DNA of 64,000 bases from Kibdelosporangium philippinense (lineage in GTDB: Bacteria > Actinomycetota > Actinomycetes > Mycobacteriales > Pseudonocardiaceae): positions 496,001 through 560,000 of the forward strand of contig NZ_JAJVCN010000002.1 in NCBI RefSeq assembly GCF_021390435.2. Direction: 5' to 3'. Of the stretch, positions 52,023 through 60,637 are shown piece by piece; the first letter of the stretch is position 1; each line of letters opens with the position of its first letter. The notes beneath the pieces are model-generated. The model was not told where the DNA came from, ran no database searches, and saw nothing but the letters and a program-made list of their open reading frames with translations. The position numbers were made by a program, and so were the translations under genes.

Positions 52023-53410
52023 TAATTATTGGGAATTGGCGCACCAGGGCAGGTGCCGGTGCTGGTCCGGCCGTTGATCAGGAAGTCGTTCGCCTTCTCC
52101 CAGCATGGCAACTCGCTCAGCGAAGAATGCACGTCGTCCTGGACGCGCAGCAGCGGGCCGCCGATTGTGTCCTGCATCTGGTGCGCCCACTTGATCACGG
52201 TGTTGGTCTCGAACTCGTGCCCGACCAGCTGCAAAGCGCTCCGGCCTTTGGTCAGCTTGGTCGGGTTAGCCGGGAACGGCCAACCCTGGCACCGCACGAC
52301 ACCAGCTCCGTAGAATCCCGCGACCGGGTAGCGCACCTTCAACTGCTCGGCCCGCTGCCACTCGGTCTCGAAGTCACGGTTCGCGGACGAGTCGTTGCAG
52401 GCAAAGGAGACGATCACGAACTCGGCGTCTCCGTACTGCTCAACATTGGACCATCCGTTGCCCGGGAACTCCGGCTTTGGCGCGGCTTGTGGGACGGGTA
52501 CGCCGTCCCGGATGTCGGCAAGGGCCTTCGCCGACTCAGCCCAGCGTGCCCGGTTGGCGCGCAGCAGCGAGTTGACGTTCGGCAAGGCCAGTAGCGCACT
52601 CCGGACCTCTTCCGCGGTCTTCCCGAAGTGATACACCTGGTCACGCCCGGCGATCCACTTGGTGAACAGGTTGAAGAGCCGCTCCTTCGCGGCGACCTGG
52701 TCATCGTCGTCCTCGTTGTTCTGACCAGGTGCCATCAGCGACTCCAGCAGCATGCGGTCGACGCGGTTGTCGAACATGCTGCGGTACGCCGAGCCCAGCG
52801 CGGATCCCCATGAAATGGCCTGGTAGCTGATCTTCTGCTCACCCAAAGCCACCCGGATGCGATCCATGTCCCTTGCCGCGTTCGCGGCGGTGAGCGAGCG
52901 TGACAATTCCGGATCCTTTGCCGCGCAAGCGGAAACGTTCTTGGCGTAGGCGTCGGAGCGGAACTGGACGGCCGCCTTGCCGGTCACGCCCGGTGGTGTC
53001 GGCGGGAACTTGCTGGCATCCATTTCCGGGCAGAAGGTCTTGCCGCTGTACCCGACGCCACGGGTGTCGAACCCGATCAGGTCGTAGTAACGGTTGATCT
53101 CCTTGAGGTACGTGCCGGCGTGCAACACGGGCTCGGTGATGCCGGGAATGCCCGGCCCACCGGGATTGAGCAGCAGTACGCCCTTGCGTTTCGCGGGTTC
53201 GGTGGCTTTGATGCGGCTGACCGCGATGTCGATCTGGCGCCCGTTGGGTTTGCCGTAGTCCACCGGCACCTTGATCATCATGCATTCGCTGGCACGATCG
53301 GCCGTATCCCAGCCAGCCGCGATATCGGCACAGAGTTTCCAGTCCACTGTGTCCGCTTCGGCCTGCGCGGGACTGACGAGCAGCAAGGCCGCGAGCGCGA
53401 TCGCCTTCAC
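52022..53410 (-). CDS. secreted S33-type alpha/beta-hydrolase peptidase, second of tandem pair
   Basis: 462 residues from GTG 53410, overlapping the upstream paralogue's stop (GTGA). A signal peptide (VKAIALAALLLVSPAQAEA) precedes the hydrolase fold: LLLNPGGPGIPG for the oxyanion region and YYDLIGFDTRGVGYS. The nucleophile elbow is AISWGSALGS, where the usual first Gly of GxSxG is Ala. The C-terminal TAP-like region ends in VQDDVHSSLSELPCW with the candidate catalytic His. It resembles Streptomyces SlpD/SlpE-type tripeptidyl aminopeptidases. The final C of IS copy 2 supplies the last base of its TAG stop. Confidence 0.87.
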   Translation of the reverse strand: MKAIALAALLLVSPAQAEADTVDWKLCADIAAGWDTADRASECMMIKVPVDYGKPNGRQIDIAVSRIKATEPAKRKGVLLLNPGGPGIPGITEPVLHAGTYLKEINRYYDLIGFDTRGVGYSGKTFCPEMDASKFPPTPPGVTGKAAVQFRSDAYAKNVSACAAKDPELSRSLTAANAARDMDRIRVALGEQKISYQAISWGSALGSAYRSMFDNRVDRMLLESLMAPGQNNEDDDDQVAAKERLFNLFTKWIAGRDQVYHFGKTAEEVRSALLALPNVNSLLRANRARWAESAKALADIRDGVPVPQAAPKPEFPGNGWSNVEQYGDAEFVIVSFACNDSSANRDFETEWQRAEQLKVRYPVAGFYGAGVVRCQGWPFPANPTKLTKGRSALQLVGHEFETNTVIKWAHQMQDTIGGPLLRVQDDVHSSLSELPCWEKANDFLINGRTSTGTCPGAPIPNN

Positions 53411-54846
53411 TGGCCGGGCCCCGGGATCGGTGCGCCAGGGCACGTGCCGTTGCTGGCTCGACCGTTGACGAGGAAGTCGTTGGCCTTCGACCAGCACGGC
53501 AAGTCGACAAGTCCACTGTGGATGTCATCCTGGACGCGCAGCAGCGAGCCGCCGATCGTGTTCTGCATCTGGTACGACCACTTGATCACGGTGTTGGTCT
53601 CGAACTCATGCCCAACGAGCTGCAGCGCGCTGCGGCCCTTGGTGAGCTTGACCGGCTGAGCCGGGAACGGCCAGTTCACGCACCCGACGATGCTGGGGCT
53701 TTGGAAGCCAGCGACTGGGTACTTGGTCTTCCACTTCTCCCAGCGTGCCCACGCGGCGTCGACATCCTCGTCGGCGGCGCCGGTGTCGTTGCATGAGTAC
53801 GTGTCACGAAGGAACCGCATGTCGCCACCGCTGCGTTCTTCGTTGTCCCACCCATTGCTCGTGACCGCCTGCTTGGGCGCTTCCGCCGCGGGCTTGCCGT
53901 CCCGGATATCGGCGAGTGCCTTGGCATTCTCCGCCCAACGAGCCTGCGGTGACCTGAGCCGGAAGTTGACTGCGCTGCCATGCGCGGCCTGCAACGCCAA
54001 CAGTGCCTTTTCCACCTCAGCAGCGGTGGCCCCGAATCCGTAGGCGTCGTTGTGCTGCGCGATCCACGCGGTGTACTCGCGGAACAGGCGTTCCGTCGCG
54101 ACCTGGTTGTCCTCCTGGTCCCGGTCGAACTGTCCAGGAGCCATCACGGATTCGAGGTACATCCGGTCGACGTTGCGGTCGAACATGCTCCGGTAGGCCG
54201 AACCAAGGGCGGTACCCCACGACCACCCGAAGTAGCTGATCTTCCGTTCACCCAAAGCCTCGCGGATCCGATCGACATCGCGCGCGACATTCGCCGTCGA
54301 GATCGACCTGACCAGCTCAGGATCCCGGTTCGCGCACGTCAGCAGGCGCTCGGTGTAGGCGGCCGTGCGGAACTTCGCACGCTCCTTGCCGGTCACGCCA
54401 GGCGGCGTCGGCGGGAACTTGTCGTCCTCCAACTCGGGGCAGTGGACGAGTTCGCTGTAGCCGACGCCCCGGGTGTCGAACCCGATCAGGTCGTAGTACG
54501 GACTGACGTTCTTGAAGATGCCGTCGCGTTGCTCACCAGGCAGTTTGGCGCCTTCGACGCCCGGCCCACCTGGGTTGATCACCAGTGAGCCCTTGCGTTT
54601 CCCTGGATCGCTGGCCTTGACCCGGCTGACCGCGATCTCCGTCTGCCGCCCGTACGGTTTGTTGTAGTCCAGCGGCACCTTGACCATCGTGCATTCGCTG
54701 ACCCGGTCTTTGACGTCCCAGTTCTTGGCGATGTCCGCGCAGGGTTTCCACTCCAGCTGCTGCGCTGGTGTGGTCAGCGCGGACGCCACCATGGGACTTG
54801 CCAGCAACGCGATGGCCGCCGCAACCCCGACTCGACCAATCGGCAC
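53407..54846 (-). CDS. secreted S33-type alpha/beta-hydrolase peptidase, first of tandem pair
   Basis: 479 residues from GTG 54846, with AAAGGA upstream; a TTG one codon earlier is possible. A signal peptide (VGVAAAIALLASPMVASA) is followed by INPGGPGVEG (oxyanion), YYDLIGFDTRGVGYS and a normal nucleophile elbow GWSWGTALGS. The TAP-like C-terminal domain ends in VQDDIHSGLVDLPCW. It aligns along its whole length with the next gene, so the two arose by tandem duplication. It probably trims N-terminal tripeptides from extracellular peptides. An inverted repeat, CACCGGA (54863-54869) with TCCGGTG (54883-54889), lies just upstream. Confidence 0.88.
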   Translation of the reverse strand: MPIGRVGVAAAIALLASPMVASALTTPAQQLEWKPCADIAKNWDVKDRVSECTMVKVPLDYNKPYGRQTEIAVSRVKASDPGKRKGSLVINPGGPGVEGAKLPGEQRDGIFKNVSPYYDLIGFDTRGVGYSELVHCPELEDDKFPPTPPGVTGKERAKFRTAAYTERLLTCANRDPELVRSISTANVARDVDRIREALGERKISYFGWSWGTALGSAYRSMFDRNVDRMYLESVMAPGQFDRDQEDNQVATERLFREYTAWIAQHNDAYGFGATAAEVEKALLALQAAHGSAVNFRLRSPQARWAENAKALADIRDGKPAAEAPKQAVTSNGWDNEERSGGDMRFLRDTYSCNDTGAADEDVDAAWARWEKWKTKYPVAGFQSPSIVGCVNWPFPAQPVKLTKGRSALQLVGHEFETNTVIKWSYQMQNTIGGSLLRVQDDIHSGLVDLPCWSKANDFLVNGRASNGTCPGAPIPGPGQ

Positions 54847-54937
54847 CAAGGTTGATTCCTTTCACCGGAAGTGGATCTCTCCTCCGGTGCGACCTTGGCC
54901 GGTCGATGTCATGAACTTGTCACGGGCGCGTTGTAAC

Positions 54938-56428
54938 TCAGCCGTGCGTTGGGAAACCGAGGTCGATGCCGGATTGGCGTGGCCAGCGGGACGTCACGGC
55001 CTTGGCGCGCGTGTAGAACTTCACGCCTTCGGCGCCATGCACGTGCGTGTCGCCGAACAAGGAGTCCTTCCAGCCGCCGAAGGAGTAGTAAGCCATCGGC
55101 ACCGGGATGGGCACGTTGATCCCGATCATCCCGACGTGCACCCGGCGCTGGTACTCCCGGGCGGCCAAGCCGTCGCCGGTGTAAATGGCGGTGCCGTTGC
55201 CGTAAGGGTTGGCGTTGACCAGTTCCACGGCGGCATCGAAGGTAGGCACGCGCACGACGCACAAAACCGGACCGAAGATCTCATCCCGGTAGATGGACAT
55301 CTCCGGCGTGACGTTGTCGAACAGCGTTGGCGCCAGCCAGAAGCCATCCTCGAAGCCAGCGGGAGCGTGGCCACGGCCGTCCACGACAAGGGAAGCACCC
55401 TCGGCAACACCAGCGTCCACATAGGAAGCAACCCGGTCCCGATGTACGCCGGTCACCAAAGGACCCATCTGGGAAGCAGGGTCCGTACCTGGCCCAGTCA
55501 CCAAGGAACCGGTACGCGAAGCGATCGCGGAAACCAAGGAATCGGCGATGTCCCCGACGGCCACGACGACCGAGATGGCCATACAACGCTCGCCCGCGCT
55601 GCCGTATCCAGCGGAAACCGCAGCATCGGCGGCAACGTCCACATCGGCGTCAGGCAGTACGACCATGTGGTTTTTGGCCCCACCCAAAGCCTGGACACGC
55701 TTTCCCTGCGCGGTTCCGCGGGAATACACGTGCTTGGCAATCGGAGTCGAACCCACGAACGAAACCCCAGCAACATCAGGGTGATCCAGCAGGGCGTTCA
55801 CCGCGGACGCGTCACCCTGCAGCACGTTCAACACACCATCGGGCAGCCCGGCCTCGGTGAACAACTCGGCCAACCGGACCGCGGTCGACGGATCACGCTC
55901 GGAGGGCTTCAGCACAAAGGCATTCCCGGCCGCGATCGCCAACGGGAACATCCACATTGGAACCATCGCGGGGAAGTTGAACGGCGTGATCCCGGCGACC
56001 ACGCCCAACGGCTCACGAACCGAGTAAGCGTCAACCCCACGGGAAACCTGCTCGGAGTGCTCGCCCTTCAACAGATGCGGGATGCCACAAGCGAACTCGA
56101 CGACCTCAAGCCCACGCTGCACCTCGCCCGCCGCGTCCGACAGGACCTTGCCGTGTTCGGCGGTGATCAGCGCCGCGAGTTCGTCCCGGTGGGAATGGAC
56201 CAGCTCGCGGAAGGCGAACATGATCCGGCTGCGCGTCGACAACGACGAATCCGCCCAGTCACGGGCGGCCTTCACCGAAGACGCCACCGCGAGGTCTACA
56301 TCGGACTGTGATGCCATGGCCACCTTGCGCGCCAGCGCGCCGGTCGACGGCTCGAACACGTCGCCCGAAGAACCGGATGTTCCCGTGGTCCTGGCGCCGT
56401 CGATGTAATGCGGGACAACCGAAGTCAT
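54938..56428 (-). CDS. mmsA: methylmalonate-semialdehyde dehydrogenase (CoA-acylating)
   Basis: 496 residues. It converts malonate or methylmalonate semialdehyde with CoA and NAD to acetyl- or propionyl-CoA, the last step of myo-inositol and valine breakdown (IolA/MmsA). The catalytic cysteine is in YGSAGERCMAIS, the cofactor motif in FVGSTPIAKHVY, and TPFNFPAMVPMWMFPLA is diagnostic for MMSDH. The C-terminal SFGGWKDSLFGD is conserved. It starts one base after the lacI stop, so it is co-transcribed with the regulator. The inositol context favours the IolA role. Confidence 0.95.
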   Translation of the reverse strand: MTSVVPHYIDGARTTGTSGSSGDVFEPSTGALARKVAMASQSDVDLAVASSVKAARDWADSSLSTRSRIMFAFRELVHSHRDELAALITAEHGKVLSDAAGEVQRGLEVVEFACGIPHLLKGEHSEQVSRGVDAYSVREPLGVVAGITPFNFPAMVPMWMFPLAIAAGNAFVLKPSERDPSTAVRLAELFTEAGLPDGVLNVLQGDASAVNALLDHPDVAGVSFVGSTPIAKHVYSRGTAQGKRVQALGGAKNHMVVLPDADVDVAADAAVSAGYGSAGERCMAISVVVAVGDIADSLVSAIASRTGSLVTGPGTDPASQMGPLVTGVHRDRVASYVDAGVAEGASLVVDGRGHAPAGFEDGFWLAPTLFDNVTPEMSIYRDEIFGPVLCVVRVPTFDAAVELVNANPYGNGTAIYTGDGLAAREYQRRVHVGMIGINVPIPVPMAYYSFGGWKDSLFGDTHVHGAEGVKFYTRAKAVTSRWPRQSGIDLGFPTHG

Positions 56429-56429
56429 T

Positions 56430-57422
56430 TCAGCTCCTGGCTTGGGTGGTCGAGCGAACTACGAGTGAGGGGTGCAACAGCTTCTTCACCGGCTCGGTCC
56501 GCTCGCCGCGGACCCGTTGCACCAGCGCCTCGCCCGCGAGCCTGCCGATCTCGTGGCGTGGCTGGTCGATCGTGGTCAGTGAGACGTGCCGAAGGCCGGC
56601 CAGCGACGTGTTGTCGTATCCGACGACCGACATGTCCTGTGGGACACGCAGTCCGGCTTCTTCCAGTGCGGAGATCGCGCCGACCGCGTTGAAGTCGTTC
56701 GCGGCGACCAACGCCGTCGGCAACCCGCCTTGTTCAATCAGTTGACGGACCGCCTTCGCGCCGGCGATGTCCGTGTACTCGCTGGGGATCACGCGTGGTG
56801 TCAGGCCGTGGCGCTGCATGGCGGCGATGTAGCCGCGGCGACGCTGCGGCGCCTGCGATCCGACGCCGCCGTCGAGGTGGGCGATCTCGGTGTGGCCCAA
56901 CGAAACCAGATGGTCCACGGCCAGGCCCGAACCAACCTCGCCGTCGTCATTCACTGTGTCTAAAGTCGACAGTCGAGATGACCGTGCGACCAATACAGTG
57001 GGCGCCTGCGCGGCTGCTTCGGCCAGCGTGTTCGGGGGAACGACCGGGCCGAGCAGGGCGAGTCCCGCGGGACGGAAGGCCAGGAGGCCGTTCACGGCAC
57101 GCTTCTCACGCGACGGGCTGCGGCCGCCGGTGTTGATGATCAGCTCGAAGCCCTCGGCCTGCGCCACCTCGTCGATACCGTCGACGACCTCGGCGAAGAA
57201 GGCGTTGTGCAGGTCGGACACCATCACACCGAGCACGGTCGACGTGCGGCTGGCCAACGAGCGGGCCATCGCGTGCGGTGAGTAACCGAGTTGCTCGGCT
57301 GCGTCGAGCACGGCTTTGCGGCGCTGCTCGCTGACTTTGGGCGAGCCGTTCATGACCAGCGAAACCAGCGCGCGGGACACGCCGGCGACACGGGCCACGT
57401 CCTCCATGGTCGGCCGGGTCAA
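56430..57422 (-). CDS. LacI-family transcriptional regulator of the inositol locus
   Basis: About 330 residues. The TTG at 57422 has GGAGGG seven bases upstream; an internal ATG at 57407 and an ORF start at 57479 are alternatives. The N-terminal LacI helix-turn-helix is TMEDVARVAGVSRALVSLVMNGSPKVSEQRRKAVLDAAEQLGYSPHAMARSLASRTS. A periplasmic-binding-protein-like ligand domain follows. It reads leftward into mmsA and is divergent from iolG, with two AGAGCGCTCT-type operators in the gap. It most likely represses both arms in the absence of an inositol-derived inducer. Confidence 0.93.
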   Translation of the reverse strand: MTRPTMEDVARVAGVSRALVSLVMNGSPKVSEQRRKAVLDAAEQLGYSPHAMARSLASRTSTVLGVMVSDLHNAFFAEVVDGIDEVAQAEGFELIINTGGRSPSREKRAVNGLLAFRPAGLALLGPVVPPNTLAEAAAQAPTVLVARSSRLSTLDTVNDDGEVGSGLAVDHLVSLGHTEIAHLDGGVGSQAPQRRRGYIAAMQRHGLTPRVIPSEYTDIAGAKAVRQLIEQGGLPTALVAANDFNAVGAISALEEAGLRVPQDMSVVGYDNTSLAGLRHVSLTTIDQPRHEIGRLAGEALVQRVRGERTEPVKKLLHPSLVVRSTTQARS

Positions 57423-57488
57423 CTCCAACCCTCCGGGCGTAACGAGCGGGCAACGCGCCCTTGACATGACCTGACACACGTTACAGCA

Positions 57489-57518
57489 TTAGAGCGCTCC
57501 AACAAATAGAGCGCTCTA
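57489..57518. promoter_or_regulatory. two tandem LacI-type operators between lacI and iolG
   Basis: TTAGAGCGCTCCAA (57489-57502, one mismatched pair) and TAGAGCGCTCTA (57507-57518, perfect) have centres 17 bp apart. Both have the central CG step typical of LacI-family sites. They lie between the divergent lacI-mmsA and iolG operons, so one repressor could control both. Confidence 0.82.
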
Positions 57519-57557
57519 ACGAAGACTGGCCTTGACCTGCGGATCCATTGGAGAAGC

Positions 57558-58544
57558 ATGCGTATCGGAGTAGCCGGTGTCGGCCGGATCGGCACGATGC
57601 ACGCCGGCAACCTGGCCTCGCTCGACGCGGTCGACGAGGTCGTGCTGTTCGACCCGATCCCCGGCCGCGCGGCCGAGGTGGCCGCCCAAATCGGCGCGAA
57701 AGCCGTCGATGACCTGGACGCGCTGCTGAAAACCAGCGACGGCGTGCTGATCGCGACTCCGACGACGACCCACCCCGAGACCATCCGCCGCGCGCTGGCC
57801 GCCAACGTGCCCGCGCTGTGCGAGAAGCCGATCGCGAGCGACTACGACGAGATGGTCGCGCTGGTCGAGGACATCGAAGCTTCGGGCGTCGAGGTGCTCG
57901 TCGGGTTCCAGCGCCGCTTCGACCCGGCCATCGCCGAGCTCCACCGGCGGATCCGTGCGGGCGAGGTCGGCAAGCTCTACCTGGTCAGGGCCACCGGCAA
58001 CGACGCGGAGCCGCCCGACTTCGGCTACCTGCCCGCGTCCGGCGGGATCTTCCGTGACCTGCTGATCCACGACCTCGACGCGGTGCCGTGGCTGGTCGGC
58101 GAGCCGGTCGTCGAGGTCTACGCCTCCGGATCCGTGCTGGTGGACCAAGCCTTCGCGGAGGCCGACGACGTGGACAACGCCGTGGTCACGCTGAAGTTCG
58201 CCGGTGGCGCGCACGCCGTGCTCGTCGGCGGCAGGCATGACCCGCTTGGCTACGACCACCGCATCGAAGTGTTGGGCAGCAAGGACTCCCTGGCGGTCGG
58301 GGTGGACTCGCGGACCCCGCTGACCTCGCTCGAGCCCGATGGGCCGAAGGTCGGCCCGGACGCGTATCCCGGCTTCGCAGAACGCTTTCACCGCGCGTAC
58401 CTCAACGAAATGGCGGTATTCGTGGACGTCGTCGCGGGCAAGACCCAGAACCCGTCGCCCGCAAGGGACAGCCTGACGAGCCTGCGCCTCGCGCTGGCCT
58501 GTGACAAGTCGCGTCGGTCCGGAACCGTGGAGGTGGTCGCGTGA
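57558..58544 (+). CDS. iolG: inositol 2-dehydrogenase-like oxidoreductase (Gfo/Idh/MocA)
   Basis: 328 residues. The N-terminal Rossmann domain MRIGVAGVGRIGTMHAGNLA binds NAD. CEKPIASDYDEM is the family EKP motif, and the catalytic region GGIFRDLLIHDLDAVPWL carries the Asp-His pair. It oxidises myo-inositol or an isomer to the ketone (inosose), the first catabolic step. It is the first gene of the rightward operon behind the LacI operators. Its stop overlaps the next gene (GTGA). The choice between myo-, scyllo- and chiro-inositol cannot be made from sequence alone. Confidence 0.9.
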   Translation: MRIGVAGVGRIGTMHAGNLASLDAVDEVVLFDPIPGRAAEVAAQIGAKAVDDLDALLKTSDGVLIATPTTTHPETIRRALAANVPALCEKPIASDYDEMVALVEDIEASGVEVLVGFQRRFDPAIAELHRRIRAGEVGKLYLVRATGNDAEPPDFGYLPASGGIFRDLLIHDLDAVPWLVGEPVVEVYASGSVLVDQAFAEADDVDNAVVTLKFAGGAHAVLVGGRHDPLGYDHRIEVLGSKDSLAVGVDSRTPLTSLEPDGPKVGPDAYPGFAERFHRAYLNEMAVFVDVVAGKTQNPSPARDSLTSLRLALACDKSRRSGTVEVVA

Positions 58545-59404
58545 AGCTCGCTGGAGCGCCGATCTCTTGGGGCGTCTGCGAAGTCCCTGGCTGGGGCACT
58601 GTGCTCGACCCCGACACGGTGCTTGGCGAGATGGCCGAACTCGGCCTGACCGCGACCGAACTCGGCCCGCCGGACTACCTGCCGACCGAGCCGACCAAAC
58701 TCTGCGCGCTGCTCGGCACCTACAACCTGACCGTGGTCGGCGGCTTCCTCGCGGTGCCACTGCATGACGAGTCAAGCATCGCCGAAGCCGAGCGCACCGT
58801 GAAGGTACTGGCCGCTGCCAGCGCGGACGTGGTCGTCCTCGCCGCCGCGACGGGCATTGACGGTTACGACGAACGCCCGGCGCTGACCGACGAGCAGTGG
58901 AACACGCTGATCAGCACTGCGGCGAAGATCCGTGACATCGCAGCCTCACATGGCCTGCGGACCGTGCTGCACCCGCACGTTGGCACGCACGTGGAGACCG
59001 AGGCCGAGGTCGAACGGTTCATCAAGGACTCCGACCTGCAACTGTGTTTTGACACCGGGCACCTGATGATCGGCGGTACCGACCCAGTCGCGCTCGCCGA
59101 GCGCTACCCGTCCCGGATCGGGCACATGCATCTCAAAGACGTCCGGGCGCAACTCGCGGACAAGGTCCGCGCGGGCGAGCTCGGCTACGCCGAAGCGGTC
59201 GGGCAAGGCATGTACGTGCCGCTCGGTCAGGGGGATGTGGACATCGAAGCGGTCGTTCGCTTTGTCCACCAGGCGGGTTACGACGGCTGGTACGTCCTTG
59301 AACAGGACACCGCTCTCAGCGAGCAGAGTCCTGTCGACACACCCAAGATGGACACGGCTAGCAGCCTGCGATACCTCAACCAGATAATCGGCGGCCTTGA
59401 GTAG
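58541..59404 (+). CDS. TIM-barrel sugar isomerase/dehydratase, IolE-like
   Basis: 287 residues from GTG 58541, coupled to iolG. APISWGVCEVPGWG at the N-terminus is characteristic of inosose dehydratase (IolE), and metal ligands of the xylose-isomerase-like barrel lie in VLHPHVGTHVET, LCFDTGHLMIGG and HMHLKDV. IolE dehydrates 2-keto-myo-inositol, the second step. An IolI-type epimerase is the main alternative. The position directly behind iolG supports either. Confidence 0.85.
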   Translation: MKLAGAPISWGVCEVPGWGTVLDPDTVLGEMAELGLTATELGPPDYLPTEPTKLCALLGTYNLTVVGGFLAVPLHDESSIAEAERTVKVLAAASADVVVLAAATGIDGYDERPALTDEQWNTLISTAAKIRDIAASHGLRTVLHPHVGTHVETEAEVERFIKDSDLQLCFDTGHLMIGGTDPVALAERYPSRIGHMHLKDVRAQLADKVRAGELGYAEAVGQGMYVPLGQGDVDIEAVVRFVHQAGYDGWYVLEQDTALSEQSPVDTPKMDTASSLRYLNQIIGGLE

Positions 59405-59430
59405 AAGGTTCCGCCCAGCGAGGAGAGACG

Positions 59431-60435
59431 ATGACGTCCGATCGCTTCGTGAAGTTCAAGTTCGCGGCTATCGCGGCCGCCGGAGCGTTGGTATTGGCCG
59501 CGTGCAGCGGTCCGCAAGGTGACCAACCCAGCAACGCCGGTGGTGGCACCGCCCCGACTCCAGGTGGCGGCAGCGGCGGAAGCCTGCGGGTCGCCGTCGT
59601 CACGCACGGCAGCGCCGGTGACGCCTTCTGGAACGTGGTGAAAAACGGCGCCGAAGCCGCAGGCAGGCAACTCGGCGCGCAGGTGGACTACAAGTCCGAC
59701 GGAGACCCGGGCGCGCAAGCCAAGCTGATCGACAACGCGATCGCGCAGAAGGTCGACGGCCTGGTGGTCTCGATGGCCAACCCGGACGCGTTGCGTACCT
59801 CGATCGAGAACGCGGTGAAGGCCGGAATCCCGGTCATCACGATCAACTCAGGCGAAACGCAGAGCGCGTCCTTCGGCGCGCTCACGCACGTCGGCCAGAG
59901 CGAAACCATCGCCGGTGAGGGCGCGGGCACGCGTCTGAAGGCGGCGGGCAAGACCAAGATGCTGTGCGTGATCCACGAAGCCGGAAACATCGGCCAGAAC
60001 CAGCGTTGTGACGGCGCCAAGAGCACCTTCGGCAACGTGACCACGCTGCAGGTGGACATCAACAACCCGACCGATGCCCAGTCCAGGATCAAAGGCGCGG
60101 TGCAGGCCGACCCGTCGGTCGACGCCGTACTGGCGCTGAACTCGCAGGTCGCGGCCGGTGCCGTGACCGCGATCAAGGGCGCGGGCTCGAAGGCGCAGGT
60201 AGCGACGTTCGACCTGAACACCGACGTGGTCAACGCGATCAAGTTTGGCGACATCCTGTTCGCGGTCGACCAGCAGCAGTACGAGCAGGGCTACCTGCCG
60301 ATCGTGTTCCTCAAGCTGTACAAGGAAAACGCGAACACTGTCGGCGGCGGCCGCCCGGTGCTGACCGGCCCCGGCTTCGTCGACAAGTCCAACGTGGACA
60401 CGATCGCGCCCTTCGCGGAGAAGGGAACCAGGTGA
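59431..60435 (+). CDS. sugar/cyclitol ABC transporter substrate-binding lipoprotein
   Basis: 334 residues with GAGGAGAG upstream. A signal peptide ending in the lipobox LAAC (Cys at residue 25) anchors it outside the membrane, followed by a Gly/Pro/Ser-rich linker and a type I periplasmic-binding fold (LRVAVVTHGSAGDAFWNVVKNGAEAAGRQLG and QKVDGLVVSMANPDALRTSI). This is the CUT2/RbsB group, which carries ribose and inositols. Within this operon inositol is the likely ligand. A 202-bp leader with a hairpin separates it from the permease gene. Confidence 0.92.
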   Translation: MTSDRFVKFKFAAIAAAGALVLAACSGPQGDQPSNAGGGTAPTPGGGSGGSLRVAVVTHGSAGDAFWNVVKNGAEAAGRQLGAQVDYKSDGDPGAQAKLIDNAIAQKVDGLVVSMANPDALRTSIENAVKAGIPVITINSGETQSASFGALTHVGQSETIAGEGAGTRLKAAGKTKMLCVIHEAGNIGQNQRCDGAKSTFGNVTTLQVDINNPTDAQSRIKGAVQADPSVDAVLALNSQVAAGAVTAIKGAGSKAQVATFDLNTDVVNAIKFGDILFAVDQQQYEQGYLPIVFLKLYKENANTVGGGRPVLTGPGFVDKSNVDTIAPFAEKGTR

Positions 60436-60468
60436 CAGCATCACATCCACGCCAGAACATTCCCCGTG

Positions 60469-60494
60469 GCCAGCACATCCCGCAGGGTGCTGGC
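60469..60494. promoter_or_regulatory. hairpin and short repeats between binding-protein and permease genes
   Basis: GCCAGCAC (60469-60476) and GTGCTGGC (60487-60494) pair over 8 bp. Just downstream, CATCCCCCACCA occurs twice (60497-60508 and 60512-60523). The 202-bp gap has no gene. The hairpin could stabilise the 3' end of the binding-protein message, allowing more of it than of the permease. An isolated TGTGGACAA (60593-60601) matches the actinobacterial DnaA-box consensus and is probably chance. Confidence 0.5.
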
Positions 60495-60637
60495 ACCATC
60501 CCCCACCAGGACATCCCCCACCACTCCCCGGGGGGACTGCCCTGCTCCATTCTATCGGGGGTTGGGGCTGGTCAGAGGGGTTACTCGCGGGTTGTGGACA
60601 ACTGGTTTTGCGAGTGGACCGTTGGTTCGGTGACAGG

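Noticed and set aside
54680..56311. 543-codon frame antisense to mmsA and the S33 gene
   Set aside because: Crosses the gap between two well-identified minus-strand genes and has no recognisable domain.
57516..58775. 419-codon frame antisense to iolG and the IolE-like gene
   Set aside because: Low-complexity His/Gln/Arg shadow that would cover the start of iolG; the sense genes are diagnostic.
60593..60601. DnaA box / replication origin near the inositol permease
   Set aside because: A single TGTGGACAA match without clustering or origin genes; expected by chance in a window of this size.
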